DNA of 6,981 bases from an uncultured Candidatus Nemicrothrix sp. (lineage in GTDB: Bacteria > Actinomycetota > Acidimicrobiia > Acidimicrobiales > Acidimicrobilacustridaceae), in assembly GCA_903827085.1 (NCBI GenBank), contig CAIKHC010000215.1, forward strand, positions 1-6,981, read 5' to 3'. Position 1 is the first letter of the stretch. Each line of letters opens with the position of its first letter. Below, in pieces: positions 1 to 6,758 of the stretch. The translations under genes and the position numbers were made by a program. The notes beneath the pieces were generated by a model. The model was not told the DNA's origin. It did not search any database and worked only from the letters and a program-made list of their open reading frames with translations.

Positions 1-1
1 A

Positions 2-820
2 TTCCTTGAACGTGAAGACAAGGAACTCGCACTGCTTTGCATCCAGGTCTACAACGACTGGATGATCGACGAGTGGTGTGGCGGCGCTGGTTACGGCCGT
101 CTTATTCCCCTCACAATGATTCCTCTGTGGGATGTTGACTTGGCTGTTGCCGAGGTCAAGCGCTGTGCAGCAAAGGGCAGCCACAACATCACTTTCTCGG
201 AAAACCCAGTTCCGCTCGGGCTTCCGTCGTTGCACTCAGGTCATTGGGAAAAGTTGTTTGCTGCGTGCGTCGAGACCGACACCGTTATCAACATGCACAT
301 CGGTTCCTCGTCGAAGATGCCTTCGACGGCTCCCGATGCTCCGTTCATCATTTCCTCAACGCTGACGTTCCAAAACGCGATGGGTTCATTGCTTGATTTC
401 GTCTTCGGTGGCGTCTTCGAACGGTTCCCCGATCTGCGCGTTGCCTACTCCGAAGGTCAGGCCGGCTGGCTTCCGTACATCCTTGAGCGTTCCGACAAGT
501 TGTGGGAAGAGCGTTTGCTCGACACCACCGGTTTTGGTTCCAATCTCAAGCAGCCGCCGTCCACCTACATGAAGCAGAACGTTTGGTACTGCATCTTCGA
601 TGACGAAACCGCCATGAAGAATCGTGATGTCATCGGAATCGACCGCCTCACATTCGAGGTCGACTACCCGCATGCCGACTCCACCTTCCCGCACACCAAA
701 GAGGTTGCTGAGCGCATGGCTGCGAAGGCCGGCTTCAACGACTACGAGGCGCATCGCTTCTTCCGGGGCAATGCCATCGACCTCTACAAGCTGGACAAGT
801 ACTACGGGATCATGAAGTAG
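2..820 (+). CDS. Amidohydrolase-family (ACMSD-like) protein, 5'-truncated by the window edge
   Basis: This is the C-terminal 272 residues of a TIM-barrel amidohydrolase (amidohydrolase 2 / ACMSD-like group), soluble metal-dependent enzymes that hydrolyse or decarboxylate ring-derived substrates. The frame is open to the left edge, so the ATG at 62 is internal and not the start. Family landmarks are visible: a histidine strand MHIGSSS at bases 293-313, YSEGQAGWLPYILER at 449-493, a late Asp-His motif VDYPHADSTFPH at 659-694 and the closing RGNAIDLY at 764-787. The Asp of DYPH (662-664) is the usual late active-site acid of the family. The N-terminal metal-binding strand lies outside the window. 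The gene ends at a TAG 21 bases before a strong terminator, so it probably closes its own transcript. Substrate is unknown. The family call is firm; decarboxylase and hydrolase cannot be separated. Confidence 0.9.
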   Translation, partial: FLEREDKELALLCIQVYNDWMIDEWCGGAGYGRLIPLTMIPLWDVDLAVAEVKRCAAKGSHNITFSENPVPLGLPSLHSGHWEKLFAACVETDTVINMHIGSSSKMPSTAPDAPFIISSTLTFQNAMGSLLDFVFGGVFERFPDLRVAYSEGQAGWLPYILERSDKLWEERLLDTTGFGSNLKQPPSTYMKQNVWYCIFDDETAMKNRDVIGIDRLTFEVDYPHADSTFPHTKEVAERMAAKAGFNDYEAHRFFRGNAIDLYKLDKYYGIMK

Positions 821-841
821 ATCTCCGCCTCCGAGAATTTC

Positions 842-882
842 GAAGGACCCGGCCCAATTCTGAGCCGGGTCCTTCTCGTTTT
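842..882 (+). terminator. Rho-independent terminator after the first amidohydrolase gene
   Basis: A perfect 12-base-pair stem, GAAGGACCCGGC (842-853) with GCCGGGTCCTTC (864-875), closes a 10-base loop (854-863). It is followed by a short T-rich tail, TCTCGTTTT (874-882). It sits 21 bases after the TAG of the amidohydrolase and 83 bases before the next start codon. It should separate the upstream gene from the dehydrogenase/ligase run. Confidence 0.88.
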
Positions 883-965
883 CCGGCTGAGATCTGTCGG
901 ATGTAGAGCCGACGCAGGCTCGCCGCTAGCCTTCGCCATCGTTACGACACACCTCTGGGGGAGAT
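883..965 (+). promoter_or_regulatory. Probable leader/promoter region of the five-gene run, with a small inverted repeat
   Basis: The stretch between the terminator and the short-chain dehydrogenase must hold the promoter of the downstream run if the terminator works. It has an inverted repeat, GTCGG (896-900) and CCGAC (909-913), around an 8-base centre. A weak sigma-70-like pair can be drawn (TAGAGC 904-909, TAGCCT 927-932, 17-base spacer), but the -35 match is poor. A purine-rich ribosome site GGGGGAG (957-963) lies directly before the ATG at 966. The exact promoter is not resolved. Confidence 0.3.
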
Positions 966-1769
966 ATGACAGACAAGCGATTGCTCGATCGAGTTGCCGT
1001 GATCACCGGCGCCGGCGATGGCATTGGTAAGGGTATTGCGCGTCGATTTGCGCAAGAAGGTGCCCGAGTCGTGATCGCCGAAATCGATGGCGAAACCGGA
1101 CCAATGGTGGCGCAGGAATTACAAGACGACTTCGGAGTCGAAGCGTTCTACCTCCATACCGATGCGACCAAAGAAGAAGACAATCGGCGTGCCGTGAAAG
1201 AAGCGGTGGCCCGTTGGGGAACCGTGGACATCCTGGTGAATAACGCGTGGGGCGGCGATCGCGCCGGTCTGCAGCGTGTCGACAAGATGCCAGATGATGC
1301 AATGGACCACGCATGGCACATGAATGTGATGGGTCCGCTGTGGGCGATGAAAGAAGCGTTTCCCCATATGCGCGCACAGGGCAAGGGGCGCATCATCAAC
1401 ATCTGTTCGCTCAATGGTGTGAATGCTCACATGGGCAGCGTTCACTACAACTCCACCAAAGAGGCGCTCCGTTCACTCACCCGTACCGCAGCGCGTGAAT
1501 GGGCAGGGTTTGGAATTACGGCCAACGTGATCTGCCCCGGCGCCAAGACCACTGCATTCCGAATGTTTGAGCAGATGGCCCCGCAGGTGGCGGCGGAATC
1601 AGAAGCAGCGAATCCGATGGGTCATCTCGGTGATCCTGAAACGGAAATCGCACCGGTCGCCTTCTTCCTTGCCAGCGACGACTCTTGCTACATCACTGGC
1701 AACACACTGTTCGCCGACGGCGGCAGTCACATCAATGGCGCTGTTTGGGTCCCCGACCTCAGCGATTGA
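966..1769 (+). CDS. Short-chain dehydrogenase/reductase (SDR), classical type
   Basis: A 267-residue cytosolic NAD(P)-dependent oxidoreductase that should interconvert an alcohol and a ketone. The Rossmann fold opens with the cofactor motif TGAGDGIG (residues 14-21). An acidic residue, Glu39, near the end of strand 2 favours NAD(H) over NADP(H), by family rule. The catalytic tetrad is complete: Asn120, Ser148, Tyr161 and Lys165 (YNSTK), followed by PG at 191-192 and a usual C-terminal ITGNTLFADGG (243-253). The structural NNAG motif reads NNAW (92-95), a bulky swap near the cofactor. The start is supported by GGGGGAG just upstream and by the normal N-terminal length before the glycine motif. 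It is probably the first gene of a five-gene operon. In a ligase/dehydrogenase setting it may act as a hydroxyacyl or hydroxysteroid dehydrogenase. The family is certain; the substrate is not known. Confidence 0.93.
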   Translation: MTDKRLLDRVAVITGAGDGIGKGIARRFAQEGARVVIAEIDGETGPMVAQELQDDFGVEAFYLHTDATKEEDNRRAVKEAVARWGTVDILVNNAWGGDRAGLQRVDKMPDDAMDHAWHMNVMGPLWAMKEAFPHMRAQGKGRIINICSLNGVNAHMGSVHYNSTKEALRSLTRTAAREWAGFGITANVICPGAKTTAFRMFEQMAPQVAAESEAANPMGHLGDPETEIAPVAFFLASDDSCYITGNTLFADGGSHINGAVWVPDLSD

Positions 1770-1815
1770 TCTCACTCAACTTTTCATTTCGAACGAGCGA
1801 CGCAGACGCGTCACG

Positions 1816-1821
1816 AAAGGG
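1816..1821 (+). promoter_or_regulatory. Ribosome binding site that sets the start of the F420-type oxidoreductase
   Basis: AAAGGG lies 4 bases before the ATG at 1826. The open frame extends 47 codons further upstream to an ATG at 1685 inside the dehydrogenase gene. That extension is arginine-rich and foreign to the family, while the protein from 1826 begins with the family's usual MKIGLVWGYW. A small inverted repeat, GACGC-AGAC-GCGTC (1799-1812), sits immediately upstream. Confidence 0.7.
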
Positions 1822-1825
1822 CACC

Positions 1826-2836
1826 ATGAAAATCGGACTCGTGTGGGGATACTGGCCAGCACAGCCCCCCAAGGACTTTGTTGAAATCACCCAAGAAGCA
1901 GAGAAGGTCGGATTCAACTCGGTCTGGACGGCAGAGTCTTGGGGATCAGATGCGTTCACTCCGCTTACCTGGCTCGCAGCACACACCTCAAAGATCAAAC
2001 TCGGAACCGGTGTGGTGCAGTTGTCCGCACGTACTCCTGTTGCGACAGCAATGGCAGCAATGACGCTGGATCACCTTTCGAACGGTCGTGTCATTCTCGG
2101 CCTCGGTGTCTCTGGCCCGCAGGTTGTCGAGGGTTGGTACGGCCGTCCCTCAAATAAGCCATTGGCTCGCACCCGTGAATATGTCGACATCATTCGCACG
2201 GCGTTGCGTCGCGAGGGGCCGCTTGAAAACGATGGCGAGTTCTACCCGATGCCCTATCGCGGCGAGGGTTCCACTGGTCTTGGCAAACCGCTCAAGATCA
2301 TGACCCACCCGTTGCGTTCGGAAATTCCGATTTACCTCGGCGCCGAAGGTCCGAAGAACGTCGCGCAGACTGCAGAGATCGCCGATGGCTGGCTTCCCCT
2401 CTACTACTCGCCGTTCCGCCAAGAGGTCTACGCCGAGCAACTGACCGCGGCCAAAGAAGGCTTCGGGATCAGTTCTCTCGTGACCTTCAACGTGACCGAC
2501 GACGTTGCGACTGGTCTTTGGCCGGTGAAGGCAACGCTGGGCTTCTACATCGGGGGCATGGGTGCGAAGGGGCAGAACTACCACACCAAGCTCATGGCTC
2601 GTATGGGATTCGAAGAAGAGGCCTACAAGATCCAAGACCTGTTCTTTGCCGGCAAGCGTGACGAGGCAATTGCCGCTGTTCCCGATGACTTCGCCGATGA
2701 GATCTCATTGGTCGGACCAGCGTCGCGGATCAAGGAACGGCTTGAACACTGGCGCAACTCGCCAATTACCGAGCTTCTCATTTCGGCGCGTAGCCCCGAA
2801 GCTCTTCGTCAGGCAGCTGAGCTCGTTAACGGCTGA
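1826..2836 (+). CDS. LLM-class F420-dependent oxidoreductase, Rv3520c-like family
   Basis: A 336-residue luciferase-like TIM-barrel oxidoreductase, expected to move hydride with reduced coenzyme F420 (or a flavin) in the cytosol. From memory it aligns nearly end to end with the M. tuberculosis Rv3520c family. Shared landmarks are MKIGLVWGYW (1-10), AESWGSDAFTPLTW (36-49), VVQLSARTPVATAMAAMTLD (63-82), LGLGVSGPQVVEGWYG (91-106), LARTREYVDIIR (113-124), LGAEGPKNVAQTAEIADGWL (171-190) and GGMGAKGQNYH (243-253). Length is normal for the family. The start at 1826 is chosen over the in-frame ATG at 1685 because of its ribosome site and family N-terminus. It lies 56 bases after the SDR and 56 before the ligase, so it is probably co-transcribed. 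In mycobacteria this family lies near the sterol side-chain ligase gene fadD19. Its true substrate is not established. Confidence 0.92.
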   Translation: MKIGLVWGYWPAQPPKDFVEITQEAEKVGFNSVWTAESWGSDAFTPLTWLAAHTSKIKLGTGVVQLSARTPVATAMAAMTLDHLSNGRVILGLGVSGPQVVEGWYGRPSNKPLARTREYVDIIRTALRREGPLENDGEFYPMPYRGEGSTGLGKPLKIMTHPLRSEIPIYLGAEGPKNVAQTAEIADGWLPLYYSPFRQEVYAEQLTAAKEGFGISSLVTFNVTDDVATGLWPVKATLGFYIGGMGAKGQNYHTKLMARMGFEEEAYKIQDLFFAGKRDEAIAAVPDDFADEISLVGPASRIKERLEHWRNSPITELLISARSPEALRQAAELVNG

Positions 2837-2892
2837 GCGCTTCCTGCGTTTTTGTTTCCCTGCCCATTTTCAACATCTTTTCCGGAGTCTCG

Positions 2893-4488
2893 ATGTCCTC
2901 GTACAACCTTGGTGACCTGATCGAACTGGTCGCTGCTGCAAACCCTGACCGCCTCGCAGTTGTTGGCGGCGGCACTCGCTACACCTTTGATGAGTTCGAC
3001 AAGCGAACGAATCAGGTCGCGCAGATGCTCATTGGGCTTGGTTGTGAGCCCGATTCAAAGGTCGCGGTCTACGCCTGGAATCGCGTTGAGTGGGCAGAAC
3101 TTCTCTTCGGGTCGTTCAAGGCTCGCGTTATCCCGATCAACGTGAACTATCGGTACGTTGCTCACGAACTCGAGTATTTGTTCGATAACTCCGACAGCGA
3201 AGTCGTGGTGTTCGAACGAGGCTTTGCTCCGGTGATCGACGAGATTCGCTCGAAGCTCACAAAGGTCCGTGAGTTCGTTGTTATCGAAGACGGAACAGAC
3301 CATCCGACGCCGTGGGCGAAGGACTATGACGAACTCGTTAACGAACAATCCGACGCAACATTCTCGAACGGGCGCACCGGCGACGACCTGTACTTCCTCT
3401 ACACCGGCGGAACAACGGGCATGCCCAAGGGCGTCATGTGGCGCCACGAAGACATCTTTTTCGCTGCGTTGAGTAGCGCTCTTGGTGCTCCGCTCACCTC
3501 ACCCGAAGAAATCAGTCAACGTTCGTTGCCAGTCGAATTTGCACTACCAAGCCTCATCATCGCCCCGCTTATGCATGGTGCAGCGCAGTGGGGAATGTGC
3601 AACATGCTGTTCGCCGGCGGTCCAGTCGTTCTCTACACCGGTCACGGTTTCGATGCGCATGAGATTTGGTCGATTGCTGAGCGCGAGAAGTGCATGGGCA
3701 TCACGCTGGTTGGCGATGCAATGGGTCGTCCGCTCGCCGACGCACTCGTTGATGGAAAACAGACCTGGGACTTGTCGTGTGTATTCCGAATTGGTTCGGG
3801 CGGTGGCGTGTTCTCTCCCGCGGTTCAGCAAGCGTTGAAAGACGCCCTTCCGCACATCATGGTGATGGACAGTTATGGCGCGTCGGAAACCGGTGCCGGT
3901 GGTATGTCGGCTGAAGGCGGAGCGCGTCGCTTTATGGTGTCGCCTGAGTTGCAGGTGCTCGACGAAAATCTTGTTCCGATTCCTCCGGGTTCGGAACAGA
4001 TCGGTCAGCTCGCCCGAACTGGCCATATCCCGATGGGGTATTACAAGGACGAAGAAAAGACCGCCAAGACATTTCCGACCGATGCAAAAGGTCAACGTTG
4101 GTCAGTGCCTGGTGACTCAGCGTCTGTCGATGCCGAGGGCATCGTGACGCTTCTTGGTCGCGGTTCGCAGTGCATCAACACCGGTGGCGAAAAGGTGTAT
4201 CCCGAAGAGGTCGAAGAGGCACTTAAGGAACATCCCGGCGTCTACGACGCTCTTGTTGTCGGTGTTCCCGATGAGCGATGGGGCGAGCGAGTCGTTGCGG
4301 TGGTGCAACCCCGAGAGGGCTCGAACCCGACACTCGAGGAGTTGTCGAGCCACTGCCGTAATTTCGTTGCGGGCTACAAGGTGCCGAGAGCGATCACCTA
4401 TGTTGATCAAGTGAAGCGGTCACCCTCGGGTAAGGCCGACTATCGCTGGGCCAAGGAAGCCGCGACCGCCGGAGTGACTGACGTATGA
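2893..4488 (+). CDS. Acyl-CoA synthetase (AMP-forming), FadD19-like
   Basis: A 531-residue ANL-superfamily ligase that activates a carboxylic acid with ATP through an acyl-adenylate and transfers it to CoA. All core motifs are present: the P-loop YTGGTTGMPKG (170-180), the A5 motif SYGASETG (327-334), the A7 GD (407-408), the A8 hinge LGRGSQCINTGGEKVYPEE (421-439) and the C-terminal catalytic Lys514 in SPSGKADYR (510-518). MWRHEDIFF after the P-loop, MHGAAQ (227-232), GDAMGRPL (274-281), GHIPMGYYKDEEKTA (377-391) and VKRSPSGKADYRWAKE near the end resemble mycobacterial FadD19, which activates the C24 acid of sterols. The start has GGAG (2884-2887) five bases upstream. The stop overlaps the next start by four bases (ATGA), implying coupled translation. 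Ligase function is secure. Sterol-acid specificity is an inference; related ligases also use other bulky or fatty acids. Confidence 0.94.
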   Translation: MSSYNLGDLIELVAAANPDRLAVVGGGTRYTFDEFDKRTNQVAQMLIGLGCEPDSKVAVYAWNRVEWAELLFGSFKARVIPINVNYRYVAHELEYLFDNSDSEVVVFERGFAPVIDEIRSKLTKVREFVVIEDGTDHPTPWAKDYDELVNEQSDATFSNGRTGDDLYFLYTGGTTGMPKGVMWRHEDIFFAALSSALGAPLTSPEEISQRSLPVEFALPSLIIAPLMHGAAQWGMCNMLFAGGPVVLYTGHGFDAHEIWSIAEREKCMGITLVGDAMGRPLADALVDGKQTWDLSCVFRIGSGGGVFSPAVQQALKDALPHIMVMDSYGASETGAGGMSAEGGARRFMVSPELQVLDENLVPIPPGSEQIGQLARTGHIPMGYYKDEEKTAKTFPTDAKGQRWSVPGDSASVDAEGIVTLLGRGSQCINTGGEKVYPEEVEEALKEHPGVYDALVVGVPDERWGERVVAVVQPREGSNPTLEELSSHCRNFVAGYKVPRAITYVDQVKRSPSGKADYRWAKEAATAGVTDV

Positions 4489-5510
4489 GCGTTGATCTGG
4501 GACTCAGTCCCGACCAGGAATCCATCGCAGAACTGTTTGATGGGTTCTTCAGCAATGAAGCTCCACCCGCAGTGGCCCGCGCGGCCGAGCCACTTGGGTT
4601 CGATCGAGATCTCTGGAACAAGGTGATCGAACTCGGCGCCCCGGGAATGGGAAGCGCGCCTGAGAACGGTGGCGGTGGCGCTTCTCTCGGCGATCTTGTC
4701 GTCGTTGCTGAAACCATTGGCCGATCTATCGCTCCGGTTCCTTTGGTCGATCACCTTGCTGCACTCAGTCTCCTTACTGACGCTGACTTGGTCGCTGGTG
4801 AAGTCATCGCCGCAGTTGCGGTTCGTCCCGCCGATGACAACGGGGTCTGGTCGCTGGTTCCAACTGGTGCGGTTGCCGATGTCGTGGTTGGTGTCGATGG
4901 CGATGAAACCGTTGTGGTTCGTTCAGTGCCGCCGATGTCAGGTCCTCGTAATCACGGTTCGATGCCTCTTGCCAATCGTTCGGCGCGCGAAGGCGCCCGA
5001 ACGGTTCTCGGACCAGCATCACTTTTCGACACCGTCCTCGACCGCTGGAAGCTCCTCACCGCTGCCGCCCTCGTAGGTATCGCTGATGCAGCGAAAGAAC
5101 TTGGCGTTGCCTATGTGAAGGAACGCGAACAGTTCGGTGTCCCTGTTGGTTCGTTCCAGGCAGTCCAGCACGGACTCGCCGATCTCCCCGTCGCCATCGA
5201 CGGCGGTCGCCTGCTTACTCACAAAGCCGCATGGGCGCTCGACAACGTCACTGATGGTCTTCTCGATTGGGCGAATAACGACATCACCGATGGTCCTGCC
5301 CTTGCAACCATGGCGCTGCTCTTCGCTGCCGATGCAGCAGTGATGGCGACTGATCGAAGCCTGCATTACCACGGCGGTTATGGATTCGCCGAGGAATACG
5401 ACATCCAGATGTATTACCGACGTGCGCGCGGTTGGTCTTTGATTCTCGATGACCCGACCACCGTGAGCCTTTCGTTGGCCGACCGTCTCTTCGGATCCGT
5501 GGAGGGCTGA
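4485..5510 (+). CDS. Short acyl-CoA dehydrogenase-like subunit, probably the non-catalytic partner of a heteromeric enzyme
   Basis: A 341-residue acyl-CoA dehydrogenase homologue, shorter than the usual 380-400. The middle beta domain is reduced and lacks the SEADFGSD/NGxKxWT segment that packs the flavin ring and substrate. The C-terminal helical domain is well kept: the FAD-binding REQFGVPVGSFQAVQHGLADL (214-234) and HGGYGFAEEY (296-305). Neither known catalytic-glutamate position has one: the helix-G site of isovaleryl-CoA and sterol dehydrogenases appears to be Trp188 (DRWKLLTAAALVG), and the C-terminal IYEGT stretch is replaced by SLILDDPTTVSLS (318-330). The usual Gln two before HGG is His294. 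It overlaps the ligase stop by ATGA and ends one base before the next gene, so a 1:1 partnership with the following dehydrogenase is likely. Family is certain; the non-catalytic role is inferred from missing residues. Confidence 0.88.
   Translation: MSVDLGLSPDQESIAELFDGFFSNEAPPAVARAAEPLGFDRDLWNKVIELGAPGMGSAPENGGGGASLGDLVVVAETIGRSIAPVPLVDHLAALSLLTDADLVAGEVIAAVAVRPADDNGVWSLVPTGAVADVVVGVDGDETVVVRSVPPMSGPRNHGSMPLANRSAREGARTVLGPASLFDTVLDRWKLLTAAALVGIADAAKELGVAYVKEREQFGVPVGSFQAVQHGLADLPVAIDGGRLLTHKAAWALDNVTDGLLDWANNDITDGPALATMALLFAADAAVMATDRSLHYHGGYGFAEEYDIQMYYRRARGWSLILDDPTTVSLSLADRLFGSVEG
5501..5506 (+). promoter_or_regulatory. Ribosome binding site inside the end of the upstream subunit gene
   Basis: GGAGGG (5501-5506) lies in the last codons of the short subunit gene. 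It is five bases before the ATG at 5512, which comes one base after the upstream TGA. Ribosomes ending the first subunit can restart at once on the second, fitting balanced synthesis of two partners. Confidence 0.8.
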
Positions 5511-5511
5511 C

Positions 5512-6654
5512 ATGGATTTTTCACTTTCACCTGAAGTTGTTGAGTTCCGCGATGAAATTCGCAGCATCGTTCGCGAGTTTGTGACACCAGAGATTGCCGA
5601 TCGCATGCACACCACTGGCGTGTTCGATGCGCCGGAACTCAATCTTGAACTTGGCCGTCGCGGCATTCTTGAGCGAGCGTGTCCTGGTCTTGGCAAGGGC
5701 GACCCCATCGAGATGTACGTGATGTTCAACGAACTCGAAAAGGCCGGTGCTCCTTACGATGGCCTTGCCGTTGCGCTGATGATCGCTGCTGTTGTGAACA
5801 AACTCGGCACCGATGAGCAGAAGGAACGCATCATTCCTTCAATCATTTCTGGTGAAGCACTTGTTTGCATGGGCTATTCCGAGGCCGACTTTGGTTCCGA
5901 CGTCGCATCAATCAAAACGCGTGCGGTGAAAGATGGCGATGAATGGGTCATCAACGGTTCGAAGATGTGGACCACGCTTGCGCAGGTTGCCGAGTGGTTG
6001 ATCCTCCTCACTCGCACAGACCTTGATCTTCCCAAGCACAAGGGCCTCACAATGTTCATCCTTCCGATGAACACTCCGGGCATCACGGTTGAGCCAGTGC
6101 ACACTCTTGGCACCGAAATTACCAATGCGACCTGGTACGACGACGTCCGAGTTGGCGACGACGCCGTGCTTGGCGGCGAGAACAGCGGCTGGCGAACCAT
6201 GACCACCGTGCTTGCATTTGAACGCGGCGTCATGGGCGGGACCAACGCTGGTGTTCCATTGCTTCGTCATTTCCACGATTGGGCCGAGGCCAATGGGGTT
6301 TTCGATGAACCCACAACTCGTGAGCGCATGACTCGTTCGGTCATCGACATGCAGGTGGCGACGCTTCTCACCATGCGTTCAGCATGGATCGCTGCATCGG
6401 GTGGCATGCCCGGCCTTGAAGGTTCGATGACCAAAGTGTTTGCGGTCGAGGCCTACCAACGCGCGTCGCGCTGGACCCAAGCCACCGCTGGTCCCGCCGG
6501 GCTCCTCCAGTTCCATGAAGAGGGTGCAGCGGGCGAAGGCTTCGTCGAATACGACGCCCGGCACTCGCCGGTGATGTCGATTTACGGTGGCACCTCCGAG
6601 ATCAATCGGAACAACATCGCCGAGCGACACCTCGGTCTCCCGAAGTCGCGTTGA
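5512..6654 (+). CDS. Acyl-CoA dehydrogenase, catalytic subunit of a probable heteromeric enzyme
   Basis: A 380-residue acyl-CoA dehydrogenase that should oxidise an acyl-CoA to its trans-2-enoyl-CoA using FAD. The flavin/substrate segment is intact: GYSEADFGSDVASIKTRA (121-138) and GDEWVINGSKMWTT (142-155). A likely catalytic base is Glu237 in LAFERG (234-239), the helix-G site used by isovaleryl-CoA dehydrogenase and by sterol-type dehydrogenases. The alternative C-terminal site reads IYGGTSEINRNNIAER (357-372), with Gly359 where medium-chain enzymes have Glu. The protein lacks RxQFG and QxxGGxG, the motifs that bind the adenine half of FAD; that region reads WTQATAGPAGLL (321-332). Those motifs are present in the adjacent short subunit, so the two likely share FAD sites in an alpha2beta2-type complex. 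The start at 5512 has GGAGGG five bases upstream. No clear terminator follows. The family is certain, the pairing is well supported, and the substrate is unknown. Confidence 0.92.
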   Translation: MDFSLSPEVVEFRDEIRSIVREFVTPEIADRMHTTGVFDAPELNLELGRRGILERACPGLGKGDPIEMYVMFNELEKAGAPYDGLAVALMIAAVVNKLGTDEQKERIIPSIISGEALVCMGYSEADFGSDVASIKTRAVKDGDEWVINGSKMWTTLAQVAEWLILLTRTDLDLPKHKGLTMFILPMNTPGITVEPVHTLGTEITNATWYDDVRVGDDAVLGGENSGWRTMTTVLAFERGVMGGTNAGVPLLRHFHDWAEANGVFDEPTTRERMTRSVIDMQVATLLTMRSAWIAASGGMPGLEGSMTKVFAVEAYQRASRWTQATAGPAGLLQFHEEGAAGEGFVEYDARHSPVMSIYGGTSEINRNNIAERHLGLPKSR

Positions 6655-6679
6655 CCGGGAAAAAATCTGCCGCCCGACA

Positions 6680-6708
6680 TTGCCCTCTCCCTGTAACGGC
6701 GATACGGT
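6680..6708 (+). promoter_or_regulatory. Possible sigma-70-type promoter for the second amidohydrolase
   Basis: TTGCCC (6680-6685) and TACGGT (6703-6708) are separated by exactly 17 bases. The -10 fits the actinobacterial TANNNT pattern. A start near 6714-6716 would give a leader of about 44 bases before the TTG at 6759. It was picked by eye and short motifs like this arise by chance. Read-through from the operon is the alternative, as no terminator is visible after 6654. Confidence 0.35.
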
Positions 6709-6720
6709 GACCCTCGTCAC
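6707..6720. repeat. Small inverted repeat overlapping the putative -10 and start region
   Basis: GTGAC (6707-6711) and GTCAC (6716-6720) form a perfect five-base inverted repeat around CCTC. It overlaps the end of the proposed -10 and the expected transcription start, where a repressor operator would lie. The arms are short, so chance is a real alternative. Confidence 0.35.
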
Positions 6721-6747
6721 GGGCATCGGAATGCGGTGCCGAATCTC

Positions 6748-6753
6748 AGGGGG
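6748..6753 (+). promoter_or_regulatory. Ribosome binding site that sets the TTG start of the second amidohydrolase
   Basis: AGGGGG lies five bases before the TTG at 6759. The frame has a TGA at 6708-6710 and no ATG or GTG between it and 6759, so TTG with this site is the best start. The ATG at 6731 is in another frame. Confidence 0.75.
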
Positions 6754-6758
6754 CAACG

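Noticed and set aside
62..820. ATG at 62 as the start of the first amidohydrolase
   Set aside because: The same frame stays open to the left edge and encodes family-like sequence (LCIQVYNDW) upstream, so the gene begins outside the window.
1685..1825. Upstream in-frame ATG giving a 47-residue N-terminal extension on the F420-type enzyme
   Set aside because: The extension overlaps the SDR gene, is arginine-rich and unlike the family, and the internal ATG at 1826 has a ribosome site and the family's normal N-terminus.
2837..2892. Terminator between the F420-type gene and the ligase
   Set aside because: The gap is T- and pyrimidine-rich (TTTTTG near 2850) but the only stem is about three base pairs, so it is more likely an operon spacer.
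3340..3351. AACTCGTTAAC within the ligase gene as a KstR-like operator
   Set aside because: It has the AACnnGTT core but lacks the outer T and A of the pattern as I recall it and sits inside coding sequence.
3544..4095. Minus-strand open frame of 183 codons within the ligase gene
   Set aside because: Entirely antisense to an intact ligase with all motifs; the translation is rich in His and Arg and resembles no family.
5019..5729. Long minus-strand open frame (236 codons) across the two dehydrogenase genes
   Set aside because: It lies opposite two well-recognised genes, crosses their junction, has no recognisable family features and no supporting ribosome site. It is an antisense shadow of codon bias.
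6655..6679. Terminator after the catalytic dehydrogenase subunit (CGGG ... CCCG with an A-run)
   Set aside because: The arms are four bases and the run is A, in the loop, with no T-tract after the stem; it does not resemble a + strand intrinsic terminator.
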